Assembly (NCBI RefSeq): GCF_003261055.1
Contig: NZ_CP030073.1
Span: 4,402,001 to 4,466,000, forward strand
Direction of reading: 5' to 3'
Source of the DNA: Streptomyces cadmiisoli
GTDB lineage: Bacteria > Actinomycetota > Actinomycetes > Streptomycetales > Streptomycetaceae
DNA: 64,000 nt
Each line of letters begins with the position of its first letter. Positions within the stretch are counted from its first letter, which is position 1. Position numbers and translations under genes: made by a program. The notes below the pieces were generated by a model. The model saw nothing but the letters and a program-made list of their open reading frames with translations. It ran no database searches and was not told the origin of the DNA. Positions 31,009-39,290 of the stretch are shown piece after piece.

Positions 31009-32442
31009 TTGCGCAAGCGAACACTCCTGCTCGCCGCCACCCTCACCACCGGCCTGCTCACCGCCCTGCCCGCCGGCCCGGCCGCCGCCGCGCCCTCCGG
31101 TCTCGCCTGGGACTTCAACGGCGACGGCTACCGCGACGTCGCCATCGGCGCGATGAGCGCCGACGTCGGCTCCGTACAGGGCGCCGGCGCCGTCGTCGTC
31201 CTGTACGGCTCGTCCTCGGGTGTCTCGACGGCCAAGAAGACCGTGATCACCCAGAACTCCACCGGCGTCCCCGGCACCGCCGAGTCCGACGACCGCTTCG
31301 GCAGCAGCCTCGCCGCCGGCGACCTCAACGGCGACCGCTACGCGGATCTGGTCGTCGGCGCCCAGTTCGAGAGCGTCGGCGACCGCGACGGCGTCGGCAC
31401 GGCCACCGTCATCTGGGGCGGTCCGAAGGGCCTGACCGGCGGTTCGGCCCTGCCGCAGCCCGGCGGGCTGAGCGAGTGGGGCGGCTACTCCTCCGGCGTC
31501 GCCACCGGCGACTTCGACGGCGACGGCAAGACGGACGTCACGGTCACCGGCCAGAGCACCACCCAGCTGTACCGCGGCCCCTTCACCCGCACCGGCACCC
31601 CGCTGAGCCGGCAGCGCGTCGGCGAACTCGGCTCCACGTACGAGGTGTTCGCGGGCGACCTCGACGGCGACAAGAAGGCCGAGCGGGTCTACCCGTTCCT
31701 CGTCGACGGCGACTCGGGCGGCCAGATCCACTACTTCCGGCACGACCCGGGGAACGTGGAGCACCCCGAGTCGGACTACGCCATGCTCGAACTGCCCCAG
31801 GCCGACGGTGAGAAGGGCGCGATCGCCGACATCAACGGCGACGGCCGCGGCGACCTCGTCCTCGGCGACTACTCCGACCCCGGGAAGGAGAAGCCCGGCG
31901 GCCACAAGGGCGGCCAGATCACCGTCTGGTACGGCGGCGAGAACGGCCCCGACCCGGCGCAGAAACCGACCGTCATCCACCAGGACACCGCGGGCGTGCC
32001 CGGCGCGGGCGAGTACGGCGACGTCTTCGGTTCGGCGATCGCCGCCGGCGACGTCAACGGCGACGGCTACGCGGATGTCGCGGTCGGCGCCATGGGCGAG
32101 GACAACGGCACCGCCGAGGACTCGGGTTCCGTGACGATCCTGTTCGGCTCGGCCGCCGGCCTGAAGGGCTCCGGCGCCAAGTCGTACACGCAGAACACCA
32201 CCGGTGTGCCCGGCAGCAACGAGGACGGCGACCACTTCGGCATCTCGGTCCGCCTCGTCGACCTCGACAAGAACGGCAAGGCCGACCTGGTCACCGGCAC
32301 CGGCTACGAGAACGGCTACGGCTCGGTGACCGTCCTGAAGGGCACCTCCACCGGGCTGACCACGACCGGCGCCAAGTCCTTCACCGCCCGCGACGTCTCC
32401 CTCAAGGGCGGCGCCGACTTCGGCTGGGTGATCGCCCAGTGA
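31009..32442 (+). CDS. Secreted FG-GAP repeat protein 2
   Basis: A 477-residue paralogue of the gene just upstream. The start is a TTG at 31009, because GGAG lies exactly 8 nt before it and the protein then opens with a clean signal peptide (LRKRTLLLAATLTTGLLTAL, ending GPAAAA). Repeated blades show WDFNGDGYRDVAIG, GDLNGDRYADLVVG, GDFDGDGKTDVTV and GDVNGDGYADVAVG calcium loops. Its stop overlaps the start of the third paralogue (GTGA), so the two are translationally coupled. Confidence 0.9.
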   Translation: MRKRTLLLAATLTTGLLTALPAGPAAAAPSGLAWDFNGDGYRDVAIGAMSADVGSVQGAGAVVVLYGSSSGVSTAKKTVITQNSTGVPGTAESDDRFGSSLAAGDLNGDRYADLVVGAQFESVGDRDGVGTATVIWGGPKGLTGGSALPQPGGLSEWGGYSSGVATGDFDGDGKTDVTVTGQSTTQLYRGPFTRTGTPLSRQRVGELGSTYEVFAGDLDGDKKAERVYPFLVDGDSGGQIHYFRHDPGNVEHPESDYAMLELPQADGEKGAIADINGDGRGDLVLGDYSDPGKEKPGGHKGGQITVWYGGENGPDPAQKPTVIHQDTAGVPGAGEYGDVFGSAIAAGDVNGDGYADVAVGAMGEDNGTAEDSGSVTILFGSAAGLKGSGAKSYTQNTTGVPGSNEDGDHFGISVRLVDLDKNGKADLVTGTGYENGYGSVTVLKGTSTGLTTTGAKSFTARDVSLKGGADFGWVIAQ

Positions 32443-33884
32443 GGTACCGCCGACTCGCCGTCCTGGTCGCGGCGTCCCTGACGCCGCTCGCCCTGTCCGC
32501 CCCGGCCGCCCAGGCGGCGACACCGGCGGCACCGTACGACTTCAACGGCGACGGCCGGGCCGACCTGGCCGTCGGCGCGCCCGCCGCCACCGTGGCCGGC
32601 AAGGCGCGGGCGGGCGCGGTCTCCGTGGTCTACGGCAGCTCCACGGGCCTGAAGTCCTCCACGTACAAGGTCATCACGCAGAACTCCCCGGCCGTCCCCG
32701 GTTCGGCCGAGACCGACGACGCCTTCGGCTCCTCCCTCGCCTCCGCCGACCTGAACCGCGACGGTTACGCCGACCTCCTGGTCGGCGCGCCCGGCGAGGA
32801 CGTCGACGGCGACACCAACGACGGCACCGTCGTCATCGTCTGGGGCTCCAAGTCCGGCCTGTCCGGCGCCCGGACGCTGGTCAACCACAACCAGCGCGAG
32901 AACGACCGCTACGGCAAGGCGGTGGCCGCGGGCGACTTCACCGGCGACGGCCTGCCCGAGGTCGCCACCGGCTCGACCGGCATGTTCGAACTCAACTTCG
33001 TCTCCGGGCCGTTCACCAAGACCGGCCCCTTCGGCGGCGGCAACGGCGGCTCCCTCGCCGACGGCCTCCCGCCGTTCTCGTCGTCGTACGGCGTCGAGTA
33101 CCTCTCCGCGGGAGACGTCATGGGTCGGGGCTTCTCGAACCTGGTCGCGCACGGCCGCGTCAAGGGCACCGACGACGCCGTCACCGTCCTGGTGGACGGC
33201 AAGATCGGCAACTTCAACAACTGGCTGGTGCGCATGCCGTCCGGCTACGTCTCCGCCGTCGGCGACATCGACGGCGACGGGTACGCGGACGTCGCGGTCG
33301 GCAACCACCGCGAGACGTCCGCCGACCCGGCGGGCGCGAAGGGCGGCCGGGTCACCGTCCGCTACGGCGGCCCCGACGGCGTCGACCCGAGCCGGGCCCC
33401 GCTCACCCTCACCCAGGACACGCCCGGCGTCCCCGGCTCCGCCGAGACCGGCGACGCGTTCGGCTCCGGCGTCTCCGTCGGCGACATCAACGGCGACGGC
33501 TACGCGGACCTCGCGATCGGTGCCTCGGGCGAGTCCACCGGCGCCGCGACGACGACCGGCTCCGTGACGGTCCTGTTCGGCTCGGCCCGCGGGCTGACCA
33601 CGACCGGCGCCAAGACGTACACGCAGAACACCGCGGGCGTGCCCGGCGCCGAGGAGAAGTCCGACCGCTTCGGCGGCCGCACCTCCCTGCTGGACCACTC
33701 CGGAGACCGCCGCGCCGACCTGGTGATCTCCGCGCCGGGCGAGAACGCGGGCGACGGCGCGGTGACATCGCTGCGCGGCACGGCCACCGGCCCCACCACC
33801 ACGGGCGCGACCACCTTCGGCCCGTCGACCACAGGCATCGGCACCACCGGCACCCCGGGCTACGGCTCGATCCTGGGCGGCTGA
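32439..33884 (+). CDS. Secreted FG-GAP repeat protein 3
   Basis: A 481-residue FG-GAP beta-propeller protein. The GTG start at 32439 sits within the stop codon of protein 2. The signal peptide is MRYRRLAVLVAASLTPLALS with cleavage after AAQA. Propeller blades carry YDFNGDGRADLAVG, ADLNRDGYADLLVG, GDIDGDGYADVAVG and GDINGDGYADLAIG. The three adjacent paralogues are a tandem expansion; coupling of 2 and 3 implies fixed co-production, perhaps as partners on the cell surface. Confidence 0.92.
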   Translation: MRYRRLAVLVAASLTPLALSAPAAQAATPAAPYDFNGDGRADLAVGAPAATVAGKARAGAVSVVYGSSTGLKSSTYKVITQNSPAVPGSAETDDAFGSSLASADLNRDGYADLLVGAPGEDVDGDTNDGTVVIVWGSKSGLSGARTLVNHNQRENDRYGKAVAAGDFTGDGLPEVATGSTGMFELNFVSGPFTKTGPFGGGNGGSLADGLPPFSSSYGVEYLSAGDVMGRGFSNLVAHGRVKGTDDAVTVLVDGKIGNFNNWLVRMPSGYVSAVGDIDGDGYADVAVGNHRETSADPAGAKGGRVTVRYGGPDGVDPSRAPLTLTQDTPGVPGSAETGDAFGSGVSVGDINGDGYADLAIGASGESTGAATTTGSVTVLFGSARGLTTTGAKTYTQNTAGVPGAEEKSDRFGGRTSLLDHSGDRRADLVISAPGENAGDGAVTSLRGTATGPTTTGATTFGPSTTGIGTTGTPGYGSILGG

Positions 33885-33925
33885 CCCCGGAGGAAAGCGA
33901 CCCGCGGCCGGCCGGGGCAAAGGCC

Positions 33926-33952
33926 GAGGTGACCGCCCCTCGCGGTCACCTC
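33926..33952 (+). terminator. Terminator of the FG-GAP 2-3 operon
   Basis: A perfect 11-bp stem (GAGGTGACCGC / GCGGTCACCTC) with a 5-nt loop. Confidence 0.85.
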
Positions 33953-34076
33953 CCGACCTGACACCGGAGACGGCCGACCCGCCGTCCCCCAGGGGATGTC
34001 ACAGCTCGGCCGCAAAGCCGGGCCCGGTACCCCGGGCCCGGCACACCGCCGTTCGAGACCAGGTACGTTCGATGAC

Positions 34077-34988
34077 GTGGCTGGATTCAGGATGGGACGC
34101 GGCGGCCGCAACGACCGCGCCCCGCACACGCGACCGCAGCAACCCCCGTACGGACAGCAGGCGCCGCAGGCACCGTCGTACGGCTATCCCCCGGCGCCGC
34201 AGCCGCACCCGCGGCAGCAGCACGGGAACAGAGGCGGCGGCGCCCAGTGGCCGCAGACGCACGGCGGCTACGGCGGTCAGGGTGGCGAGCCCGAGTACTT
34301 CGGCGACGACCACGGGCACCGGCACGGCGCCCCGGACCCGTACGCGGCCAACAACCCCGGCCACACCCAGGCGTTCTCCATCAGCGAGGACCCCTACAGC
34401 CAGGGCGACACCTACCGCGCCGGCTCCGCCCCCGCCGCCCCGGCCGGCCCGCCGCTGCACTGGAAGGCCCTGCTGAAGGGCATCGTCACGGCGCCCGACC
34501 GGACCTTCCTGCGCATGCGCGACTACACGATGTGGGGCCCGGCCCTCGTCGTGACGTTCCTCTACGGCCTGCTCGCGGTCTTCGGATTCGACGGCGCCCG
34601 CGAGGACGCGATCAACGCCACGCTCTCCAACGCGATCCCGATCGTGCTGACGACGGCCGTCGCGATGGTGCTGAGCGCGTTCGTGCTGGGCGTGGTCACC
34701 CACACCCTCGCCCGCCAGCTCGGCGGCAACGGCGCCTGGCAGCCGACGGTCGGCCTCTCCATGCTGATCATGTCCATCACGGACGCCCCGCGTCTGGTCG
34801 TCGCGATGTTCGCCGGCGGTGACGCGCCCCTGGTGCAGATCCTCGGCTGGGCCACCTGGATCGCCGGCGGCGCCCTGCTCACCCTGATGGTCGGCCGCTC
34901 GCACGACCTGCCCTGGCCGAAGGCGCTGGGCGCGTCCGCGATCCAGCTGATCTCGCTGCTGTCGATCGTGAAGCTGGGCACGTTCTAG
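34077..34988 (+). CDS. Yip1-family membrane protein
   Basis: About 303 residues. A disordered N terminus rich in Pro, Gln, Gly and His (about 1-130) precedes a Yip1-type membrane domain. The domain begins LHWKALLKGIVTAPDRTFLRMRD and has about five TM helices (VTFLYGLLAVFGF, VLTTAVAMVLSAFVLGVV, LSMLIMSITDAPRLVVAMF, ILGWATWIAGGALLTLMV, ALGASAIQLISLLSIVKL). The function of bacterial members is unknown. The GTG at 34077 is chosen because TACGTT lies 7 nt upstream (leaderless pattern). Confidence 0.85.
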   Translation: MAGFRMGRGGRNDRAPHTRPQQPPYGQQAPQAPSYGYPPAPQPHPRQQHGNRGGGAQWPQTHGGYGGQGGEPEYFGDDHGHRHGAPDPYAANNPGHTQAFSISEDPYSQGDTYRAGSAPAAPAGPPLHWKALLKGIVTAPDRTFLRMRDYTMWGPALVVTFLYGLLAVFGFDGAREDAINATLSNAIPIVLTTAVAMVLSAFVLGVVTHTLARQLGGNGAWQPTVGLSMLIMSITDAPRLVVAMFAGGDAPLVQILGWATWIAGGALLTLMVGRSHDLPWPKALGASAIQLISLLSIVKLGTF

Positions 34989-35041
34989 CCCACCGGCCCG
35001 GTCCGCCCGGCAGCGGGTCCGCGCCGGCCACCGGGCCGGCG

Positions 35042-35302
35042 TGCACCGCCCGGACCAGCCGCCCCTTCGTCGAGGCCCTCGGCGTGACCGTGCCGGACGC
35101 GCCCTTCCACGCCGAGGGGAACATCGCCACGGCCGGGGGCTGTACGGCGTCGCCGTACCTCGCCACACGGGTGATCACCCGGACGCTGGGCGAGGACGCC
35201 GCGCGCGGCGTCCCGGGCTACGTGGCCCCGGTCGGTGAGAACCGGGAGATGGCCGAGCGCGGCCTGCGGGCCGGCCGCACGGGCGAGGCGGCACTGCGCT
35301 GA
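35042..35302 (+). pseudogene. C-terminal remnant of a DJ-1/PfpI-family protein
   Basis: An open segment of 86 codons ending at a stop. It reads PFVEALGVTVPDAPFHAEGN, then IATAGGCTASPYLATRVITR and GYVAPVGENREMAERGLR, matching the C-terminal third of DJ-1/PfpI (isonitrile hydratase-like) proteins. No start codon with a ribosome binding site and no N-terminal nucleophile-cysteine region precede it; the DNA before it is Pro/Gly-coding filler. It is likely a truncated gene. Confidence 0.6.
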
Positions 35303-35339
35303 GGCCCGGGACGGAGAGCCTCTGTCCTCACCGGGCCTC
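35301..35339 (-). terminator. Terminator of the dcd-phosphoribosyltransferase operon
   Basis: GAGGCCCGG pairs with CCGGGCCTC around an inner imperfect GGACGGAG / CTCTGTCC stem, 9 bp beyond the minus-strand stop at 35348. Confidence 0.65.
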
Positions 35340-35347
35340 TCGTGTCC

Positions 35348-35860
35348 TCAGAGGGCCTCTTTGGACGGCGTGACCGGCTCCCCCGACTTGCGCACCACCG
35401 GCAGAACGCTCCACGGGAAGTTGATCCAGTCGTCGGTCCGCTTCCACACGTAGTCGCACTTCACCAGGGAGTGGGACTTCTCATAGATCACGGCGGACCG
35501 CACCTCGGCGACGGCGTCGAGGCAGAAGTCCCGCACCAGCTTGAGCGTCTTGCCGGTGTCCGCGACGTCGTCGGCGATCAGGACCTTCTTGTCGGAGAAG
35601 TCGACGACATTGGGCACGGGCGCGAGCATGACCGGCATCTCCAGCGTCGTCCCCACCCCCGTGTAGAACTCGACGTTCACCAGGTGGATGTTCTTGCAGT
35701 CCAGGGCGTAGGCGAGCCCGCCGGCCACGAACACACCACCACGGGCGATGGAGAGCACGATGTCGGGCTGGTACCCGTCGTCCGCGATGGTCTGCGCGAG
35801 CTCCCGGACGGCCACGCCGAACTGCTCGTAGGACAGGTTCTCTCGTACTGCGTCGCTCAT
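35348..35860 (-). CDS. Purine-type phosphoribosyltransferase (hypoxanthine/xanthine PRTase-like)
   Basis: A 170-residue type I phosphoribosyltransferase. The PRPP motif VLIADDVADTGKT lies at about 93-105, the substrate hood is short (VLSIARGGVFVAGGLAYAL), and the C-terminal DDWINFPWSVLP resembles the purine-binding end of xanthine/hypoxanthine PRTases. It probably salvages a purine base to its nucleotide. It begins 7 bp after the dcd stop with its ribosome binding site inside dcd, so they form a nucleotide-metabolism operon. Confidence 0.85.
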   Translation of the reverse strand: MSDAVRENLSYEQFGVAVRELAQTIADDGYQPDIVLSIARGGVFVAGGLAYALDCKNIHLVNVEFYTGVGTTLEMPVMLAPVPNVVDFSDKKVLIADDVADTGKTLKLVRDFCLDAVAEVRSAVIYEKSHSLVKCDYVWKRTDDWINFPWSVLPVVRKSGEPVTPSKEAL

Positions 35861-35867
35861 GCCCGGC

Positions 35868-36443
35868 TCACACCTGCGTCCGATGGAAATTGATGAAGGA
35901 CCGCGAGGCGGTCGGCCCGCGCTGCCCCTGGTACCGCGACCCGTACCGCTCACTCCCGTACGGGGCCTCGGCCGGCGAGCTGAGCCGGAACATGCACAGC
36001 TGCCCGATCTTCATGCCCGGCCACAGCTTGATCGGCAGCGTCGCGAGATTCGACAGTTCGAGCGTCACGTGCCCGGAGAACCCGGGGTCGATGAAGCCGG
36101 CCGTGGAGTGCGTGACCAGCCCGAGCCGCCCCAGCGAGCTCTTGCCCTCCAGCCGGGAGGCGAGATCGTCGGGCAGCGTGATGACCTCGTACGTCGACGC
36201 GAGCACGAACTCCCCGGGGTGCAGGATGAACGGCTCCTCCCCCTCCGGCTCGACGAGCCGCGTCAGATCGGCCTGCTCGACGGCGGGGTCGATGTGGGGG
36301 TAGCGGTGATTCTCGAACACCCGGAAGTAACGGTCCAGCCGCACGTCGATGCTCGACGGCTGCACCATCGATTCGTCATAGGGATCGATCCGTACCCGCC
36401 CGGCGTCGATCTCGGCCCGGATGTCCTTGTCTGAGAGAAGCAC
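35868..36443 (-). CDS. dcd: dCTP deaminase
   Basis: A 191-residue enzyme that deaminates dCTP to dUTP for thymidylate synthesis. It starts [20 protein letters not shown] and contains [46 protein letters not shown] (with the SSLGR active-site segment) and [22 protein letters not shown]. The length equals the usual actinobacterial form. The GTG at 36443 has TATCCT 6 nt upstream and no ribosome binding site, so it is probably leaderless; the longer reading frame to 36662 crosses a terminator. Confidence 0.96.
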   Translation of the reverse strand: MLLSDKDIRAEIDAGRVRIDPYDESMVQPSSIDVRLDRYFRVFENHRYPHIDPAVEQADLTRLVEPEGEEPFILHPGEFVLASTYEVITLPDDLASRLEGKSSLGRLGLVTHSTAGFIDPGFSGHVTLELSNLATLPIKLWPGMKIGQLCMFRLSSPAEAPYGSERYGSRYQGQRGPTASRSFINFHRTQV

Positions 36444-36460
36444 GCCCCGAGGATACGCAA

Positions 36461-36500
36461 GGCGCGCGGAGCCACGACAATCGTGGCAGCTCCGCGCGCC
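36461..36500 (-). terminator. Terminator of the small zinc-ribbon-like gene
   Basis: GGCGCGCGGAGC pairs with GCTCCGCGCGCC around an inner CCACGA-CAA-TCGTGG stem, 25 bp after the stop codon at 36526 and upstream of the dcd promoter. Confidence 0.85.
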
Positions 36501-36525
36501 CTGTGCTGAACCGATACCGCCGGTG

Positions 36526-36684
36526 CTACCGCTTTTCGAGCGTGACCGGCACGACACTGCGCAATCGCGCGCATCGCGGACAGCGCAGGAGCCGACCCGG
36601 ACCGAGTCGCTCGGCCTGCTGCATCGGGAACGAAGCGGTACTGAACACGTGCCCATCGGCACATCGGACGACGGTGCGCTCCAT
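36526..36684 (-). CDS. Small conserved protein with a Cys-rich (zinc-binding-like) pattern
   Basis: A 52-residue protein starting [20 protein letters not shown] and ending with [16 protein letters not shown]. The spacing of the single N-terminal Cys, the His in GHVF and the CPRC pair suggests a small zinc site. AGGA stands 5 nt before the ATG and a strong terminator follows. I recall similar short proteins in Streptomyces but no established function. It is oriented away from the tRNA gene. Confidence 0.6.
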   Translation of the reverse strand: MERTVVRCADGHVFSTASFPMQQAERLGPGRLLRCPRCARLRSVVPVTLEKR

Positions 36685-36954
36685 CAAGTCCTGAAGTCCC
36701 TTCCCCAAAGAGCCACGTCCGGCTGATGCCCTGACGAGGAAGGCCACATTACGGGATGAATGGGACGGCCCTCCAGGCGGCACTCCGACCCCGCGCGGAC
36801 CCTCTCCCACCCCTCCACGGTACGCCCCAACTCCCCCCGCCCGCAGTCGCATCCACCCACCGAAACACCCGCAGGCCCCACGGCAAGAGCGCCTGGGGCC
36901 TGCGATGGGGTAGAGTGAGCGAGCATTCGGACCCGACCTCGGTCGGCGTCTTAC

Positions 36955-37028
36955 GCGGGTGTAGTTTAATGGTAGAACATCAGCTTCCCAAGCTGAGAGC
37001 GCGAGTTCGATTCTCGTCACCCGCTCCA
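36955..37028 (+). tRNA. tRNA-Gly (anticodon CCC)
   Basis: A complete cloverleaf. The acceptor stem GCGGGTG pairs with CACCCGC, the anticodon stem is TCAGC/GCTGA with loop TTCCCAA (anticodon CCC, reading GGG), and the T-arm contains GTTCGATTC. The 3' CCA is encoded. TAGAGT at 36911-36916 is a plausible -10 box. A T-tailed terminator follows 6 bp later. Confidence 0.97.
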
Positions 37029-37033
37029 TGTGA

Positions 37034-37067
37034 AACCCCCAGGTCGATGACCCGGGGGTTCTTTGTT
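37034..37067 (+). terminator. Rho-independent terminator of the tRNA-Gly gene
   Basis: AACCCCC-A-GGTC-GAT-GACC-C-GGGGGTT, with one A/C mismatch in the stem, followed by CTTTGTT. Confidence 0.92.
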
Positions 37068-37271
37068 GTCCAGACCATTCGGCGGCTGCCGCAGCACAGC
37101 CGCGCCAGCAGCCTTCCGGCGGCGCCTCCTTGTGGTACGCGCGGTCGCCGGTGTGGCGCTTCGCACGTTCGGCGCGCACCAGGTCGTGGAGCCCGGCGGC
37201 GGCCTCCCGTTGCCGCTCCTGCTCGGCGTGCCTCCCGGCCTCGCGCGCACTGCCGCGTGATCGAATGGGGC
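37068..37271. other. Spacer with a possible gene remnant on the minus strand
   Basis: The minus strand reads open with GC-rich third positions (EQERQREAAAGLHDLV, then RAERAKRHTGDRAYHKEAPP) but has no valid start. A similar stretch occurs on the minus strand near 40610-40665. It may be decayed coding DNA beside the tRNA gene. Confidence 0.35.
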
Positions 37272-37829
37272 ATGGCATCGTCCTGGACCGGTAGACAGGT
37301 ACGTCTGCGTGCTGTCGAGCCCGACGACTGGACAGCGTTCATGCGCCTCGCCGGCGAGGACGGGCGGCGCGGGAGCCGGCTGGATCTGCCGCGGTCCGCC
37401 GAGAGCTACCGAGCCTGGGCGAAGGACCAAGCCGTGGCCGACTGCGATGACGACCGCTTCCGGCTGGCAGTGCAAACGACGGTCACGGGAGAGCTGGTTG
37501 GCACCATCGGCTCGCATCGCACCGGCCCTCGTTCGGGCTGGTTCGAGTTCGATGTCACGATCGGCGCGGACCACCGGCGCAAGGGCTACGCGGCAGAAGC
37601 CCTGGTGCTGCTGATGCGCTTCATGTTCGCCGAGCGGCGCTATCACAAATGCCTTGGAGCGATCTTCGCCCACAACGAGGCATCACTGGCACTCACTCGC
37701 CGGCTCGGCTTCACCGAGGAGGGTCGCCTGCGGGAACACGTCTTCTTCGCCGGCCGGCACCACGACCTCGTCATGATGGGCATGCTCGCCGACGAGTTCG
37801 ACCGGCGACACACGCTGAGCGGACCGTGA
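37272..37829 (+). CDS. GNAT-family N-acetyltransferase (RimJ/RimL-like)
   Basis: A 185-residue acetyltransferase of the RimJ/RimL branch, which modifies ribosomal protein or small-molecule amino groups with acetyl-CoA. It starts MASSWTGRQVRLRAVEPDDW. The acetyl-CoA loop reads GADHRRKGYAAEALVLLMRF (Q/RxxGxG/A type), followed by YHKCLGAIFAHNEASLALTRRLGFTEEGRLREHVFFAGRHHD, the classic C-terminal motif B. No good ribosome binding site precedes the ATG at 37272. The substrate is unknown. It converges on the P450 gene. Confidence 0.87.
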   Translation: MASSWTGRQVRLRAVEPDDWTAFMRLAGEDGRRGSRLDLPRSAESYRAWAKDQAVADCDDDRFRLAVQTTVTGELVGTIGSHRTGPRSGWFEFDVTIGADHRRKGYAAEALVLLMRFMFAERRYHKCLGAIFAHNEASLALTRRLGFTEEGRLREHVFFAGRHHDLVMMGMLADEFDRRHTLSGP

Positions 37830-37881
37830 GCCGGTCGTCCGAGTGTGCGGGACGGCACCTCAACCGGAAGCAGGACTTCCG

Positions 37882-39183
37882 TCAGCCGCGCGGAGTGGCA
37901 CGCAGGCGCAAGCCGACAGTCGCGAGACCTTCGAAGGTGGTGACCTCGAAGCCGGGTTCCGGTCCGGGCGGCTCGCTCAAGTGGTGGCGGCGGGCGGTCT
38001 GCGCGGTCAGGAGCGTCAGCATCGCCATGGCCAGAGCCACTCCCTCGCAGGCGTGCGGCCCGGTGCCGAAGGAGAGGAAGGCCCCGCACTTCGCCGGCGA
38101 GCCCGAATCGTCGAGCCAGCGCTCGGGTTCGAACCGGTCCGGCTCGGGGTGTTCCCGTGCGTCGCGGTGGGCGGTGTAGGGGCAGACGAGAACGGTGGAA
38201 CCGGCGTCGACGGTGTAGCCGGCGAGCTGCGTCCGCCGCGTGGCGCGCCGGGTCAGCAGCCAGCTCGGGGGGTGCAGTCGGAGCACCTCGCGTATCAGTG
38301 CCTGGGTGTACGGCAGGCAGTCGAGGTGGGTGCTGGTCGTCGCGGCCGGGTCCGCGGGCAGCAAGGCGGCTTCGGCCGCGACGCGGTCCGCTGCCCGGGG
38401 GTACCGGGCCAGGTGGAGCAGGATCCATCCGGCTGCCCGGGAAGGTGTCTCGAAGGTGGCGACGGTGATTCCCGGAAGAGTGTCGAGGACGGCCTCTTCC
38501 GGCAGTGGGCCGTAGCGGGAGGTGGGACGGAGCATCTGTCCGAGCAGGTCGTCACCGAGCCGGCCCGATGAACGGCGCCGGCGGACGATCGGCCGCAGAG
38601 CGTTCGTGAAGGCGACTTGCTGCCGTGTGCGGAACCGCCGTGCCGGTGTGGGGATCCAGCGCGGCCACACCCAGCGCGAGGGGCGTATCAGCACCTCCCG
38701 GGCCAGGAAGAGCTGCGAGGCGAAGGGCAGCAGGGTGGGAGCGTCTTCGGAGAAGAGGTAGTGCAGGCCGGTCTCCGCCAGGACGTGGCGGACCGGCGGC
38801 AGAACCTCGACGCACTGGCCCGCGGGCCACCGGTCGGCGAATCGAGCGGTCCTGGGCGCGATCTCACCGATCCGGGCTGCCACCGCCTGCGCGCGCAGTC
38901 CGCGCATACGGGCGGCGTGCGCATGGGCGCGCTCCTCCGCCGTCGGTGCTCCGTCCGACTGCTTCAACGGCGGGAAGAGAGGCGAGGGCGCCTTGGGGAA
39001 GTCCTGCGCGCGGCGCAGGACGTCTTCACACGACCCGGCCGTGGCGGCCACGTAGACACCCGGCTCCAGCTGCCAGACGTCCCCGCACTCGTCGGCGCCA
39101 CGGCGCGCCAGCGCCAGCCGGTCGCGGCTCCATGCGGCGAAGCCGCCGTCGGGCAACCGCGGCGGCTCGTTGCTTCGGCCCAT
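37882..39183 (-). CDS. Cytochrome P450
   Basis: A 433-residue soluble heme monooxygenase. The heme loop FGTGPHACEG puts the axial cysteine at residue 379. The K-helix ExxR is in REVLRLHPPSW, the PERF-like segment is PDRFEPERW, and the I-helix ATFETP keeps the acid-alcohol pair although the usual Gly is Thr. The start at 39183 has AGGGA 8 nt upstream. No ferredoxin or reductase gene is near, so it must use general partners. It is preceded by a 32-codon ORF, a hairpin and an 11-bp direct repeat. This layout fits P450s that cross-link ribosomal peptides. Confidence 0.9.
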   Translation of the reverse strand: MGRSNEPPRLPDGGFAAWSRDRLALARRGADECGDVWQLEPGVYVAATAGSCEDVLRRAQDFPKAPSPLFPPLKQSDGAPTAEERAHAHAARMRGLRAQAVAARIGEIAPRTARFADRWPAGQCVEVLPPVRHVLAETGLHYLFSEDAPTLLPFASQLFLAREVLIRPSRWVWPRWIPTPARRFRTRQQVAFTNALRPIVRRRRSSGRLGDDLLGQMLRPTSRYGPLPEEAVLDTLPGITVATFETPSRAAGWILLHLARYPRAADRVAAEAALLPADPAATTSTHLDCLPYTQALIREVLRLHPPSWLLTRRATRRTQLAGYTVDAGSTVLVCPYTAHRDAREHPEPDRFEPERWLDDSGSPAKCGAFLSFGTGPHACEGVALAMAMLTLLTAQTARRHHLSEPPGPEPGFEVTTFEGLATVGLRLRATPRG

Positions 39184-39202
39184 GAGATGGTCCCTGGCTC
39201 TT

Positions 39203-39223
39203 GTACCTTTCCGGTACCTTTCC
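39203..39223. repeat. 11-bp direct repeat before the P450 gene
   Basis: GTACCTTTCCG followed directly by GTACCTTTCC, 19-40 nt upstream of the P450 start (read as GGAAAGGTACC repeats on the minus strand). It may be a regulator site or duplicated translation-leader element. Confidence 0.6.
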
Positions 39224-39256
39224 AGGCCGATGTCGTCGGCAGCGCGGCCGACGGTC

Positions 39257-39280
39257 GGCGGGCGCCCGAGGGCACCCGCC
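39257..39280 (-). promoter_or_regulatory. Intercistronic hairpin between the short peptide ORF and the P450 gene
   Basis: GGCGGGTGCCC-TC-GGGCGCCCGCC on the minus strand forms an 11-bp stem with one T-G pair, starting 10 nt after the peptide stop codon. It looks like an attenuator that would allow more peptide than enzyme to be made from one promoter. Confidence 0.6.
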
Positions 39281-39290
39281 GGCAGTTCGG

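Noticed and set aside
36752..37061. Minus-strand ORFs reading through the tRNA-Gly gene, including a MERVTRIELALSAWEADVLP stretch
   Set aside because: This peptide is the antisense translation of tRNA-Gly and a well-known spurious annotation. The tRNA cloverleaf explains the DNA.
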